The position numbers and the translations under genes are program-made. The notes under the pieces are model-generated. The model had not been told where the DNA came from. It was given only the letters and a program-made list of their open reading frames with translations, and searched no databases. From contig JANSYL010000004.1 in NCBI GenBank assembly GCA_024742455.1, positions 124,001 to 188,000 of the forward strand: a DNA stretch of 64,000 bases, given 5' to 3'. Positions 28,616 through 37,319 of the stretch are shown one piece after another; position 1 is the stretch's first letter; each line of letters opens with the position of its first letter. Source of the DNA: Paracoccaceae bacterium (GTDB taxonomy: Bacteria > Pseudomonadota > Alphaproteobacteria > Rhodobacterales > Rhodobacteraceae).

Positions 28616-28657
28616 CGGAACGGCCCTTGGGCGGCGGTGACAGCCACATACCGCGTA

Positions 28658-28690
28658 TGCACGGGGTGTGCACGGGATGTGTACGGGGTG
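28658..28690 (+). repeat. Three tandem 11-bp repeats upstream of hisS
   Basis: TGCACGGGGTG (28658-28668), TGCACGGGATG (28669-28679) and TGTACGGGGTG (28680-28690) are consecutive 11-bp units differing by one base each from a consensus. They lie 90-122 bases before the hisS start. An 11-bp period puts the units on nearly the same face of the helix, as in iteron-type regulator sites. Confidence 0.6.
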
Positions 28691-28779
28691 TGACAGCCGT
28701 TTTTCGCCCGCTTGCCCCGCGCCCCGGCGCCCGCTAGACGATGCCCCGACCCCGGACCCGCCCCCAAGACGTGGACCCC

Positions 28780-30273
28780 ATGGCCAAGCCCAAGAAACAG
28801 CCCCGTCCCAAGGCGGAGACGCCGAAAGGCTTTCGCGACTATTTCGGCACCGATGTGACCGAACGGCAGGAGATGCTGGCGAAAATCGCCGCCGTCTACC
28901 ACCGCTACGGCTTCGACCCGCTGGAAACCTCCGCCGTCGAAACGGTCGAGGCGCTGGGGAAATTCCTGCCCGATGTCGACCGCCCGAACGAGGGTGTGTT
29001 TGCGTTTAAGGAAGATGGGGGCTCGGAAGACGGCACATGGCTCGCCCTGCGCTACGACATGACGGCCCCCCTGGCCCGCGTCGCCGCCCAGTTCCGCAAC
29101 GATCTGCCGACGCCTTACCGCCGCTACACGATGGGCCCGGTCTGGCGCAATGAAAAGCCGGGGCCGGGCCGGTTTCGCCAGTTTTATCAATGCGATGCGG
29201 ATACTGTGGGGTCGGCGAGCGTGGCCGCCGACGCCGAGATCTGCGGGATGCTGGCCGAAACGCTGGAGGCCGTGGGGATCGAGCGCGGCGACTACATCAT
29301 CCGGGTGAACAACCGGAAGGTCCTGAACGGCGTGATGGAGGTCGCGGGGCTGTCGGGCGACGACAAGGAAGCCGAGCGCGGCATCGTCCTGCGTGCCATC
29401 GACAAGCTGGACAAGTTCGGGGCGGAAGGGGTCCGGCAGCTGCTCGGCGAGGGCCGGATGGATGAGAGCGGGGACTTCACAAAGGGGGCGGGGCTGAGCG
29501 ACGCGCAGACGGATATCGTTCTGGGGTTCACCAATGCCAAGCGCGACAGCGGGGCAGCGACGGTCGCGGCGCTGAAGGACCTTGTGATGGGCTCGGGGGC
29601 TGGCCTCCAAGGCGTTGAAGAACTTGAAGAAATCGCCGACCTCCTCGCTGCACAGGGCTTCGGCGCCGACCGGATCGTCATCGACCCCTCCGTCGTGCGC
29701 GGCCTCGGCTACTACACCGGCCCGGTCTACGAGGCGGAACTGACCTTCGACGTCCAGAACGACAAGGGCCAGACCGTGCAGTTCGGCTCGGTAGCGGGGG
29801 GCGGGCGCTATGACGACCTGGTCAAACGCTTCACCGGGCAGGAGGTGCCGGCGACCGGCGTCTCCATCGGCGTCGACCGCCTGCTGGCCGCCCTGCGCGC
29901 CAAGGGTCGGATCGGCGGCACCGCGCCCGGCCCGGTGATCGTGACCGTCATGGACCGCGACCGGATGGCCGACTACCAGGCGATGGCCGCAACCCTGCGC
30001 GCCGCAGGCATCCGGGCCGAGGTCTATCTGGGCAACCCGAAAAACTTCGGCAACCAGTTGAAATACGCCGATAAACGCGAAAGCCCCGTCGCGGTCATCC
30101 AGGGCTCGGACGAGGCCGCGCGCGGTGTCGTGCAGCTCAAGGACCTGATCCTCGGCGCGAAACTGGCCCAGGAGGCGACGCTGGAGGAATGGAAAAGCCA
30201 GCCCGCCCAGGTCGAGGTGCCGCTGGCCGATCTGGTCGCGCAGGTCCGCGCGCTTCTGGACCGCCACGGGTGA
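28780..30273 (+). CDS. hisS: Histidine--tRNA ligase
   Basis: This 497-residue class II synthetase charges tRNA-His. It starts [28 protein letters not shown] is the usual HisRS N-terminal motif. Motif 2 is seen in [22 protein letters not shown], the HisRS-specific loop is [12 protein letters not shown], and motif 3 is [11 protein letters not shown]. The C-terminal anticodon domain ends in LLDRHG. The ATG at 28780 was preferred over one at 28741, which would add 13 proline/arginine-rich residues. It is the first gene of the hisS-hisZ-hisG operon, and its TGA overlaps the hisZ GTG. Confidence 0.96.
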   Translation: MAKPKKQPRPKAETPKGFRDYFGTDVTERQEMLAKIAAVYHRYGFDPLETSAVETVEALGKFLPDVDRPNEGVFAFKEDGGSEDGTWLALRYDMTAPLARVAAQFRNDLPTPYRRYTMGPVWRNEKPGPGRFRQFYQCDADTVGSASVAADAEICGMLAETLEAVGIERGDYIIRVNNRKVLNGVMEVAGLSGDDKEAERGIVLRAIDKLDKFGAEGVRQLLGEGRMDESGDFTKGAGLSDAQTDIVLGFTNAKRDSGAATVAALKDLVMGSGAGLQGVEELEEIADLLAAQGFGADRIVIDPSVVRGLGYYTGPVYEAELTFDVQNDKGQTVQFGSVAGGGRYDDLVKRFTGQEVPATGVSIGVDRLLAALRAKGRIGGTAPGPVIVTVMDRDRMADYQAMAATLRAAGIRAEVYLGNPKNFGNQLKYADKRESPVAVIQGSDEAARGVVQLKDLILGAKLAQEATLEEWKSQPAQVEVPLADLVAQVRALLDRHG

Positions 30274-31376
30274 CCGCCAAGGCTGCGATCCGGGCCGAGG
30301 CCGAGGCGCTTCTGGCCACATTCACCGCGACCGGGGCCAAGCCGGTCGAGGCCGATCTGCTGCTGCCCGCCGACACCCTGCTGGACCTTTACGGCGAAGA
30401 CATCCGCGCCCGCGCCTACACCACCCATGACCCCGACCGGGGTGAGATGGTGCTGCGCCCCGATTTCACGGTTCCCGTCGTCCAGATGCACATGCAAAGC
30501 GGCGCCACCCCCGCGCGCTACACCTATCTGGGCGAGGTGTTCCGCAAGCAGCCCGTGGGCAGCGACCGGCCCCCGGAATACCTGCAGGTGGGCTATGAAC
30601 TGTTCGACGGGGACCGCCCGGTCGAGGCCGACGCCGAGGTCTTCGCCCTGATCGCCCGCGCGCTGGCGCCCCTGGGCCTGAAGCCCGTCACCGGCGATAT
30701 CGGCATCCTTCTGGCCGCCGTTGACACGCTCAGCACCACCGACGCGCGCAAGGCCGCGCTGCGCCGCCATATATGGCGCCCGCGCCGGTTCCGCGCGCTG
30801 CTTGACCGGTTCACCGGCGCCCGGCGCCTGCCGCCGGCCCGCGCCGCGCTTCTGGACCGGGTCGAGGCGCAGGGCGCCGCCAAGATCCTGGCCGAGGCGG
30901 GGCCCGAGATCGGCCTGCGCCGCGCGCAGGACATCGCCGAACGCCTGGGCCATCTGGTCGCCGACCGCGCCGCGCCGCCGATCCCGCCGGGCGAAGCGGA
31001 GGTTCTGGGCACCCTGCTCAGCCTGCGCGCGCCGATGCCCGAGGCCTATGAGGCGCTGTGTGATATCTGTGTGGACCTGCCCGGCCTTGCCGTGGCCGTC
31101 GACCGGTTCGGCCAGCGGATGGAGGCGCTGACGGCGCAGGGCATCGACACGGCCACCCTGCCGTTCGAGGCCAGCTTCGGCCGCACCACGCTGGAATATT
31201 ATGACGGGTTCGTTTTCGGTTTTCTCGCCCCCCGCCGCCCCGACCTGCCCCCGGTGGCCACGGGCGGGCGCTATGACACCCTGACCCGGGTTCTGGGCGC
31301 GGGGCAGGAGGCCCCGGCCATCGGCGGCGTGATCCGGCCCGAACTGGTCCTGACCCTGCGAAAGGACGCGCCATGA
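30270..31376 (+). CDS. hisZ: ATP phosphoribosyltransferase regulatory subunit HisZ
   Basis: This 368-residue paralogue of HisRS without aminoacylation activity combines with short HisG to form the first enzyme of histidine synthesis. It keeps the class II fold ([37 protein letters not shown]) but lacks the C-terminal anticodon domain. It starts with GTG at 30270, overlapping the hisS stop (GTGA), and its own stop overlaps the hisG start (ATGA). The linkage confirms the pairing. Confidence 0.94.
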   Translation: MTAKAAIRAEAEALLATFTATGAKPVEADLLLPADTLLDLYGEDIRARAYTTHDPDRGEMVLRPDFTVPVVQMHMQSGATPARYTYLGEVFRKQPVGSDRPPEYLQVGYELFDGDRPVEADAEVFALIARALAPLGLKPVTGDIGILLAAVDTLSTTDARKAALRRHIWRPRRFRALLDRFTGARRLPPARAALLDRVEAQGAAKILAEAGPEIGLRRAQDIAERLGHLVADRAAPPIPPGEAEVLGTLLSLRAPMPEAYEALCDICVDLPGLAVAVDRFGQRMEALTAQGIDTATLPFEASFGRTTLEYYDGFVFGFLAPRRPDLPPVATGGRYDTLTRVLGAGQEAPAIGGVIRPELVLTLRKDAP

Positions 31377-32065
31377 CACTTAGGCTGGCGGTGCCGTCCA
31401 AGGGGCGGCTGATGGAAAAGACCTTTTCCTGGTTCGCGGGCCACGGGCTGGGCATGGCCCTGACCGGCGGCGACCGGGAATATGCCGCCGCCATCGACGG
31501 GGCCGATATCGACGTGCTGCTGATGAGCGCCGGGGAAATCCCCCGCGCGCTGGCGGCGGGCCGGGTGCATCTGGGCGTGACCGGAAGCGACCTGATCCGC
31601 GAAAGGCTGGCCGGATGGGAACGCAGCGTGGAGCCCGTCACCCCGATGGGGTTCGGCCATGCCGACCTGATCGTGGCGGTGCCCAAGGTCTGGGTCGATG
31701 TCACGCATCTGGACGATCTCGATGCCGTCGCCGCCGCCTTTCGCGCGCGGCACGGGTTCCGGTTGAGGATCGCCACGAAATACCACCGGCTGGTGCGGGA
31801 ATTCCTGCGCGAGGCGGGCGTGGCCGATTACCAGATCGTCGACAGCCAGGGTGCAACCGAAGCGACCGTGGCGCAAGGCAGCGCCGAGGCGATCGCCGAT
31901 ATCACCTCGACCGGGGAAACCCTGCGCGCCAATCATCTGCGCGCGCTGGAGGACGGGGTGATACACCGGTCCGAGGCGACGCTGTTCCGGTCAAAGCAAG
32001 CGTCGTGGGACAAGGCCCGCCTTGCGGCCTTCGAGGCGCTGGAGCCGCGTTTGACGGGCGGGTGA
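31373..32065 (+). CDS. hisG: ATP phosphoribosyltransferase catalytic subunit HisG (short form)
   Basis: This 230-residue protein catalyses the condensation of ATP with PRPP, the first step of histidine synthesis. It is the short form that lacks the C-terminal regulatory domain and needs HisZ. Seen motifs are LAVPSKGRLMEKT at the start, VHLGVTGSDLIRE, and IADITSTGETLRANHLRALEDG, which contains the PRPP-binding region. The start overlaps hisZ by 4 bases. A hairpin terminator follows at 32122-32140. No leader-peptide attenuator was seen before the operon. Confidence 0.96.
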   Translation: MTLRLAVPSKGRLMEKTFSWFAGHGLGMALTGGDREYAAAIDGADIDVLLMSAGEIPRALAAGRVHLGVTGSDLIRERLAGWERSVEPVTPMGFGHADLIVAVPKVWVDVTHLDDLDAVAAAFRARHGFRLRIATKYHRLVREFLREAGVADYQIVDSQGATEATVAQGSAEAIADITSTGETLRANHLRALEDGVIHRSEATLFRSKQASWDKARLAAFEALEPRLTGG

Positions 32066-32121
32066 CCCCGGTCTGACATGTGTGTGGCCGTTGGGACCGT
32101 GACCTGTCGAAAGGTCCCCTC

Positions 32122-32140
32122 AAAGCCGTCGAAGGCTTTT
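32122..32140. terminator. Hairpin between hisG and the DUF1489 gene
   Basis: AAAGCC (32122-32127), loop GTCGAA, GGCTTT (32134-32139) is followed by one more T on the plus strand. It sits between two convergent genes and could end both transcripts. The stem is short, so confidence is moderate. Confidence 0.5.
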
Positions 32141-32146
32141 GTCCCG

Positions 32147-32584
32147 CTAAAGCACCCCGATCTCGGCCAGGGCGGTCTGAAGCGTGGGCGGCAGCGCCTC
32201 CTCGGTCTCGCGCCCCGCCGGCAGGTCGCGCGGCGCATCGCCGGGTTGCAGGTAGCGCCAGCCCTGGAACGGGCGTCTCGGGGCCGCGGTCACGCGGATT
32301 ACCCCGGGGTCCAGCACGATGCCGCAGCGGCGGATACCGTCGCCCCCCATCACCTCGTCGAGCCGCAGGATGGGTTGGCGACACAGGACGACGCCCTTGA
32401 ACACCCAGTAAAGCGAACCGCCGTTCAGCACCTCGTCTTCGCGTTTCGGCCACATCCGCGTGACATGGCGCGGCAACCCGTCCGGCCCCTTGGCACGGGG
32501 ATTGCGCTGCCAGGTCAGCAGGTCCTCGACCCGCTCGGCCCCGACGCAAAGCTTGATCAGATGAACTGTCCCCGGTTTATTCAC
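32147..32584 (-). CDS. DUF1489 family protein
   Basis: This 145-residue cytoplasmic protein of unknown function is conserved in alphaproteobacteria. It has the family's core: VHLIKLCVGAERVEDLLTWQ near the start, VTRMWPKREDEVLNGGSLYWVFKG, then RCGIVLDPGVIRVTAAPRRPFQGWRYL. I chose the GTG at 32584 (MNKPGTVHL) because GGAG lies six bases before it and the conserved region begins at once. A GTG at 32596 is an alternative. It is divergent from nrdJ, and the gap holds the NrdR-like sites. Confidence 0.85.
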   Translation of the reverse strand: MNKPGTVHLIKLCVGAERVEDLLTWQRNPRAKGPDGLPRHVTRMWPKREDEVLNGGSLYWVFKGVVLCRQPILRLDEVMGGDGIRRCGIVLDPGVIRVTAAPRRPFQGWRYLQPGDAPRDLPAGRETEEALPPTLQTALAEIGVL

Positions 32585-32611
32585 AGCCTGCTCCACAGAA
32601 TCTTCGTGTTT

Positions 32612-32655
32612 CTACCGTATAGGGTAGCCCGGTGGCTTGCCGCTGCAATCTGTTG
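32612..32655. promoter_or_regulatory. Two possible NrdR boxes upstream of nrdJ
   Basis: The first is the near-perfect 16-bp palindrome CTACCGTATAGGGTAG (32612-32627). The second is CAATCTGTTG (32646-32655), which matches 8 of 10 positions of the NrdR core CWATATWTWG. Their centres are 31 bp apart, the spacing usual for paired NrdR boxes. NrdR represses ribonucleotide reductase genes when dATP is plentiful. The second box overlaps the -35 region of the nrdJ promoter. Confidence 0.5.
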
Positions 32656-32681
32656 ATCCACATCGTGGCGTCGCCTATGCT
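32653..32681 (+). promoter_or_regulatory. Likely sigma-70 promoter of nrdJ
   Basis: TTGATC (32653-32658) and TATGCT (32676-32681) are separated by exactly 17 bases, each matching four of six consensus positions. Transcription would begin near 32688, giving a leader of about 23 bases. That leaves no room for a cobalamin riboswitch. Confidence 0.5.
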
Positions 32682-32710
32682 GCCTGCCTGCCCGACCGGA
32701 GCCTGCCAAG

Positions 32711-34984
32711 ATGACCCGTTTCGCCGCCCCCATCGCCGAACAGATTTGGGACATGAAATACCGCCTGAAACAGGCGGATGGCACGCCCGTGGACCAAAGC
32801 GTCGAGGATACGTGGCGCCGGATCGCCCGCGCGCTGGCCGAGGTCGAGGATGACAAGCAGGCTTGGGAAGACCGGTTCTATGCCGCGCTGGAGGATTTCA
32901 GATACCTGCCCGCGGGCCGGATCGTGGCCGGGGCGGGCACCGGTCGGTCGGTGACCCTGTTCAACTGTTTCGTCATGGGCACGGTGTCGGATTCCATGGC
33001 CGGCATTTTCGAGGCGCTGAAAGAGGCCGCGCTGACCATGCAGCAGGGCGGCGGGATCGGCTATGATTTCTCGACCATCCGGCCCAAGGGCGCCGCCGTG
33101 TCGGGTGTCGCAGCGGATGCCTCGGGCCCCCTGAGCTTCATGGATGTCTGGGACGCGATGTGCCGCACGATCATGTCGGCGGGGTCGCGGCGGGGGGCCA
33201 TGATGGCAACGCTTCGCTGCGACCACCCCGATATCGAGGAGTTCATCGCCGCCAAATCAGACCCCGCGCGGCTGCGCATGTTCAACATGTCGGTGCTGGT
33301 GACAGACCCATTCATGGAGGCGGTGAAGGCCGACGGCCCCTGGCATCTGACCTTCGGTGGCCGCGTCTATCACACCGTGCAGGCGCGCGATCTGTGGAAC
33401 AAGATCATGCGCGCGACCTATGATTACGCCGAGCCGGGGGTCATCTTCATCGACCGGATCAACGCCGAGAACAACCTGAACTATGCCGAGGCGATCGCCG
33501 CCACCAACCCCTGCGGCGAACAACCCCTGCCGCCCTACGGCGCCTGCCTGCTTGGCTCGGTCAACCTCGCCCGGCTGGTGGAGGACCCGTTCAGCGACGC
33601 CGCCCGGCTGGATGAGACCGCGCTGAACCAGATCACCGCGACGGCGATCCGCATGATGGACAACGTGGTCGACGCCTCGCGCTTTCCGCTTCCGGCGCAG
33701 GCGCAAGAGGCGCAGGCGAAACGCCGGATCGGGCTTGGGGTCACGGGGCTGGCCGATGCGCTGGCAATGGTCGGCCTGCGGTACGGGTCGCAAGAGGCCG
33801 CCGCCCAGACCGAGGTCTGGATGCGTGCGATTGCCAATGCGAGCTATCGCGCCTCGGCCCTTCTGGCGGAGGAGAAGGGGGCCTTTCCGCTGTTCGATGC
33901 GTCCGAATACGCAAGCGCCCCGATGGTGCAGCGGCTGGAGCCCGAGGTGCAGGCGCTGATCGCCGAGCATGGGCTGCGCAATGCGCTTCTGACCTCCATC
34001 GCGCCGACCGGCACGATCAGCCTGTATGCCGGGAACGTATCCAGCGGGATCGAGCCGATCTTCGCCAATGCCTATACCCGCAAGGTGCTGCAGCCCGATG
34101 GGACGCGGACGGAGGAAGAGGTCGTCGATTACGCCGTGCAGATGTGGCGCGACCTGAAAGGCGATGCGCCACTGCCGGATCATTTCGTCAATGCCCAGAC
34201 GCTGCACCCGATGGACCATGTGCGCATGCAGGCCGCGGCGCAGCCCTGGGTGGACAGTTCGATTTCGAAAACGATCAACGTGCCCGCCGATATCAGTTTC
34301 GAGGCGTTCAAGGATGTCTACACCGAAGCCTACGCGACAGGGTGCAAGGGCTGCACGACTTACCGCCCGAACGAGGTGACGGGGTCGGTCTTGAGTATTT
34401 CGGGCAAAGAGAAGGACGCAGCGCAGGTGCAGCCTGTGACGGAGGCGACGGGTGAAGTCGTCTACATGTCCGAACCGCTCGACCGCCCGCAATCGCTGGA
34501 AGGGCATACCTACAAGCTGAAATGGCCCGAAAGCGAGCATGCGCTCTACATCACCATCAACGATATCATCGTGGGCGGGCACCGGCGGCCCTTCGAGATC
34601 TTCATCAATTCCAAGAACATGGAACATTACGCCTGGATCGTCGCGCTGACGCGGATGATCTCGGCGGTGTTCCGGCGCGGGGGCGACGTGAGTTTCGTGG
34701 TCGAGGAGCTGAAGGCTGTCTTCGACCCGCGCGGCGGAGCATGGATGGGTGGCAAATACGTTCCCTCGATCCTTGCGGCCATCGGCGGGGTGATCGAACG
34801 GCACCTCGTCTCCATCGGGTTCATCGCGGGCGAGGGGCTGGGCCTGAAATCTGACCCCAGGGCCGAGGTCGTCAACCTGGGCCATCGGCCCGGTCCGGCC
34901 TGCCCGTCCTGCGGTCAATACGACATGCGGATGGTCGAAGGGTGCCTGACCTGCGCGTCCTGCGGGCATTCGAAATGCGGCTGA
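32711..34984 (+). CDS. nrdJ: Adenosylcobalamin-dependent (class II) ribonucleoside-diphosphate reductase
   Basis: This 757-residue enzyme reduces ribonucleotides to deoxyribonucleotides using a thiyl radical generated from coenzyme B12. No NrdB-type partner is encoded nearby. The redox Cys86 is in TLFNCF, the radical-site region is NPCGEQPLPPYGAC (Cys268, Cys279), and the substrate loop is SIAPTGTISLYAGNVSSG. The C-terminus has a cysteine-rich zinc-ribbon-like tail (CPSCGQ, CLTCASCGHSKCG) that shuttles reducing equivalents. The length fits the shorter class II form. A copy of the dispersed GTATTT motif is in frame at 34393-34416 (residues about 561-568), in the linker before the C-terminal domain. 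Confidence 0.96.
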   Translation: MTRFAAPIAEQIWDMKYRLKQADGTPVDQSVEDTWRRIARALAEVEDDKQAWEDRFYAALEDFRYLPAGRIVAGAGTGRSVTLFNCFVMGTVSDSMAGIFEALKEAALTMQQGGGIGYDFSTIRPKGAAVSGVAADASGPLSFMDVWDAMCRTIMSAGSRRGAMMATLRCDHPDIEEFIAAKSDPARLRMFNMSVLVTDPFMEAVKADGPWHLTFGGRVYHTVQARDLWNKIMRATYDYAEPGVIFIDRINAENNLNYAEAIAATNPCGEQPLPPYGACLLGSVNLARLVEDPFSDAARLDETALNQITATAIRMMDNVVDASRFPLPAQAQEAQAKRRIGLGVTGLADALAMVGLRYGSQEAAAQTEVWMRAIANASYRASALLAEEKGAFPLFDASEYASAPMVQRLEPEVQALIAEHGLRNALLTSIAPTGTISLYAGNVSSGIEPIFANAYTRKVLQPDGTRTEEEVVDYAVQMWRDLKGDAPLPDHFVNAQTLHPMDHVRMQAAAQPWVDSSISKTINVPADISFEAFKDVYTEAYATGCKGCTTYRPNEVTGSVLSISGKEKDAAQVQPVTEATGEVVYMSEPLDRPQSLEGHTYKLKWPESEHALYITINDIIVGGHRRPFEIFINSKNMEHYAWIVALTRMISAVFRRGGDVSFVVEELKAVFDPRGGAWMGGKYVPSILAAIGGVIERHLVSIGFIAGEGLGLKSDPRAEVVNLGHRPGPACPSCGQYDMRMVEGCLTCASCGHSKCG
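34393..34416 (+). repeat. Dispersed GTATTT motif, copy D, inside nrdJ
   Basis: GAGTATTTCGGGCAAAGAG followed by AAGGA lies in the nrdJ coding sequence and encodes LSISGKEKD. It closely resembles the intergenic copies at 4395, 23477 and 59995. It may be a coding copy of the repeat or a chance match. Confidence 0.35.
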
Positions 34985-35049
34985 CGCCCCCTGTCCGCGG
35001 CGCTGCCATAGCCACGCCACATTCGGTTTGCTAAACTCGGGGTAACGCA

Positions 35050-35068
35050 GCGCGGGATGAACCCGCGC
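35050..35068 (+). other. Hairpin in the leader of the LpxR-like gene
   Basis: GCGCGGG (35050-35056) pairs perfectly with CCCGCGC (35062-35068) around ATGAA, 21 bases before the start of the lipid A deacylase gene. No T run follows, so it is more likely a leader structure than an nrdJ terminator. Confidence 0.4.
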
Positions 35069-35089
35069 GCCACATGAGGCAGACCGAGC

Positions 35090-36004
35090 ATGACCCGACC
35101 CCCCGTGCTGATCGCGGTGGCCGTTCTGGCCATTTTCGCGGCCCCGACCCCGTCCGACGCGCAGGAGCGCCAGACCATCGGCCAGGCCCGCCTGTTCACC
35201 AATGACGTGATCGGCGACGGCCGTGACCGGTGGCAGACCGGCGGCTACTGGGCGTCGGTGTTCCGGGGCGAGCCCTGGGAGGGCAGCCTGCCGACCCGAC
35301 CGGGTGCCGTGATGGAATACCGGGTGCGCGGCGATATCCGGTCGCCCGAGGATCTGAACACCCCGAACCCCAATGACCGGCTTTACGCCGGCACATGGTG
35401 GCTGGGGGCGCATACCCATTTCGCGACCGGCGGGTTCGACGTGGCAGCCGGGCTCGACCTGGCGATCACCGGTGAACAATCCGGCCTCAGGCAGTTCCAG
35501 GGATGGCTGCATGACAGCCTGTCCTTTCCCCGTGTCGATATCGGCGCGCAGCAGATCGACAATCAGATGCGGCTGCATGGAACGGTCGAGGTCGCACGCG
35601 ACCTGCGGTTCGGCGGTGGCGCGGTGCGCCCCTTCGTGGAATTGCAGGGCGGGGCCGAAACCATGGCCCGCGCCGGTCTTGACGTGACGCTCGGCAGCCT
35701 CGGCGAGGGCGGGCTGATGACGCGCGACCCGGTCACCGGTCACCGCGTTACCGCGATCGCAGATGATGACGGCGGTTGGTCGGCGATCTTCGGCGCCGAC
35801 TACGCCTATGTCGACAGTTCGATCTTTCTGCCCGATACCCGCGGTCCCGCGCTGGAAGACACCCGTACCCGCCTGCGTGCGGGGGTGAATTACGGCTTCG
35901 GCGACAGCAACATCTTCTACGGTGTGACGTACCTGTCCGAGGAATTCGTCGGCCAGCGCGAGGGGCAGGTCGTGGGGGCCGTGACACTGGATTTCAGATT
36001 CTGA
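35090..36004 (+). CDS. LpxR-like lipid A 3'-O-deacylase (DUF2219)
   Basis: This 304-residue outer-membrane beta-barrel protein has a signal peptide (VLIAVAVLAIFAAPTPSDA), many alternating beta strands, and a C-terminal phenylalanine (LDFRF) typical of barrel proteins. The family signature TND followed by DRW-TGG is present (TNDVIGDGRDRWQTGG), supplying the Asn-Asp pair of LpxR. The later WLHDS may carry the catalytic His. LpxR removes the 3'-acyloxyacyl chain from lipid A in a calcium-dependent reaction. Activity on this organism's lipid A is inferred. Confidence 0.8.
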   Translation: MTRPPVLIAVAVLAIFAAPTPSDAQERQTIGQARLFTNDVIGDGRDRWQTGGYWASVFRGEPWEGSLPTRPGAVMEYRVRGDIRSPEDLNTPNPNDRLYAGTWWLGAHTHFATGGFDVAAGLDLAITGEQSGLRQFQGWLHDSLSFPRVDIGAQQIDNQMRLHGTVEVARDLRFGGGAVRPFVELQGGAETMARAGLDVTLGSLGEGGLMTRDPVTGHRVTAIADDDGGWSAIFGADYAYVDSSIFLPDTRGPALEDTRTRLRAGVNYGFGDSNIFYGVTYLSEEFVGQREGQVVGAVTLDFRF

Positions 36005-36105
36005 GGCCCTGATTCGAAAGCCTGCTTCACAGGGCGAATCACTTCTGCTAGCCTGTGGATACAACGGCGAAGCAATCGCCGGGCGTAAAAAGATGAGGCG
36101 GGGCA

Positions 36106-37170
36106 ATGGGCACGGGCTTTCTGGGCGCGGTCATGATCGCATGGGCGCAGACCGAGATCGAAGGGTTTCCGGCAGAGACACAACAAGAACTGGCCGAAGG
36201 GATGACATGGGCCTGGCGCGGTCGCGCGCTGCCCCTGGACGGCGACGGCGCCGCGTTGATCCTGACCGCCAGCCGGGACCTTGACGATATCCGTTCCCGC
36301 GCGGCGCGCACGGTGTGCAAGATGCTGCACCGCCCTGCGCCCGGCCCCGCCGATCACATGCGCGACGACGATGATGACCTGATGCGCGGCAGTTTCGTGG
36401 TCAGCGACGGCACCCGCTTTTTCACCGTGGTGCCCATCACGATCGAGGCCGGGGCCGACCCGGTGCTGATGTTCCCCGATTCCGCCCCGCCCAAGGGCAA
36501 GGTGCTGACCATCGTCCATTGCGCCGATCGTGCGCTGCGCCGTGCCCCGGCCGAACCGCCCACCGTGATCTGTTTCACCCCCGGCACGCGGCTGAGAACC
36601 GAGACCGGTGAGACCGCCATCGAGGACCTGTCGCCCGGGGATCGTATCCTGACCCGCGACAGCGGTCCGCAGGAGGTGCTGTGGAGCGGGCACCGCCGGA
36701 TGTCGGGCGCGCGGCTGTTCGCGATGCCGGACCAGCGCCCGATCCGTTTGCGCAAGGGCGCCCTGGGCATCGACCGGCCCGATGCCGACCTGGTGGTCAG
36801 CCCCGAACACCGGGTGCTGGTCAAGGGCCGCGCCGCGCAGGACCTGTGGGGTGAACCCGAAGTGCTGGTGCGTGCCGCCGACCTGGTGGGCGACCGGTTC
36901 ATCACCGTCGATCATTCCCTGCGCGAAACCTTCTACGTGCATCTTCTTCTTGAGCGCCATCAGGTGATCTGGGCCAACGGGCTTGAGGTGGAAACCTTCC
37001 ACCCCGGCTTCATGGGGCTCGACACGCTGGACCGGCTGCAGCGTGACAGCCTGTTCGATCTGCGCCCCGATCTGGCGCGCAACCCGCACCATTACGGGCC
37101 TGCCGCGCGCCGAATGGTCAGCCAGGCCGAGGCCGCGATCCTCAGGCACGGGACGGGCGCACCGCTCTAG
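36106..37170 (+). CDS. Hint domain-containing protein
   Basis: This 354-residue protein has a C-terminal Hint (hedgehog/intein) domain from Cys156 (CFTPGTRLRTETGE) through AIEDLSPGDRILTRDSGPQEVLWSGHR and VVSPEHRVLV (His235) to VIWANGLEVETFHP. The Cys and block-B-like His are present, but the intein terminal His-Asn and a C-extein are missing, so protein splicing is not expected; self-cleavage is possible. Residues 1-150 are an unrecognised domain. Hint_2 proteins are numerous in Rhodobacteraceae and often secreted or calcium-binding, but no signal peptide is seen here. Confidence 0.8.
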   Translation: MGTGFLGAVMIAWAQTEIEGFPAETQQELAEGMTWAWRGRALPLDGDGAALILTASRDLDDIRSRAARTVCKMLHRPAPGPADHMRDDDDDLMRGSFVVSDGTRFFTVVPITIEAGADPVLMFPDSAPPKGKVLTIVHCADRALRRAPAEPPTVICFTPGTRLRTETGETAIEDLSPGDRILTRDSGPQEVLWSGHRRMSGARLFAMPDQRPIRLRKGALGIDRPDADLVVSPEHRVLVKGRAAQDLWGEPEVLVRAADLVGDRFITVDHSLRETFYVHLLLERHQVIWANGLEVETFHPGFMGLDTLDRLQRDSLFDLRPDLARNPHHYGPAARRMVSQAEAAILRHGTGAPL

Positions 37171-37319
37171 CCGGTGGCAGAGGCTTCGCACGCTGCCCGT
37201 TTTCTGGGCAGGCGCCGCCTTTGCTGCCCGTTCGTTGCGCGCATCGCCCCGCCTTTCACCCGATCCGGCCCCGCGCATGGGCGCCCCCTTTTCCCCCGGA
37301 TAAGCCCGTCGAACAGATC

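Noticed and set aside
32597-32710. Possible cobalamin riboswitch before nrdJ
   Set aside because: The gap is only about 125 bases, and the predicted leader is about 23 bases. No B12-box sequence or paired stems of the needed size are present.
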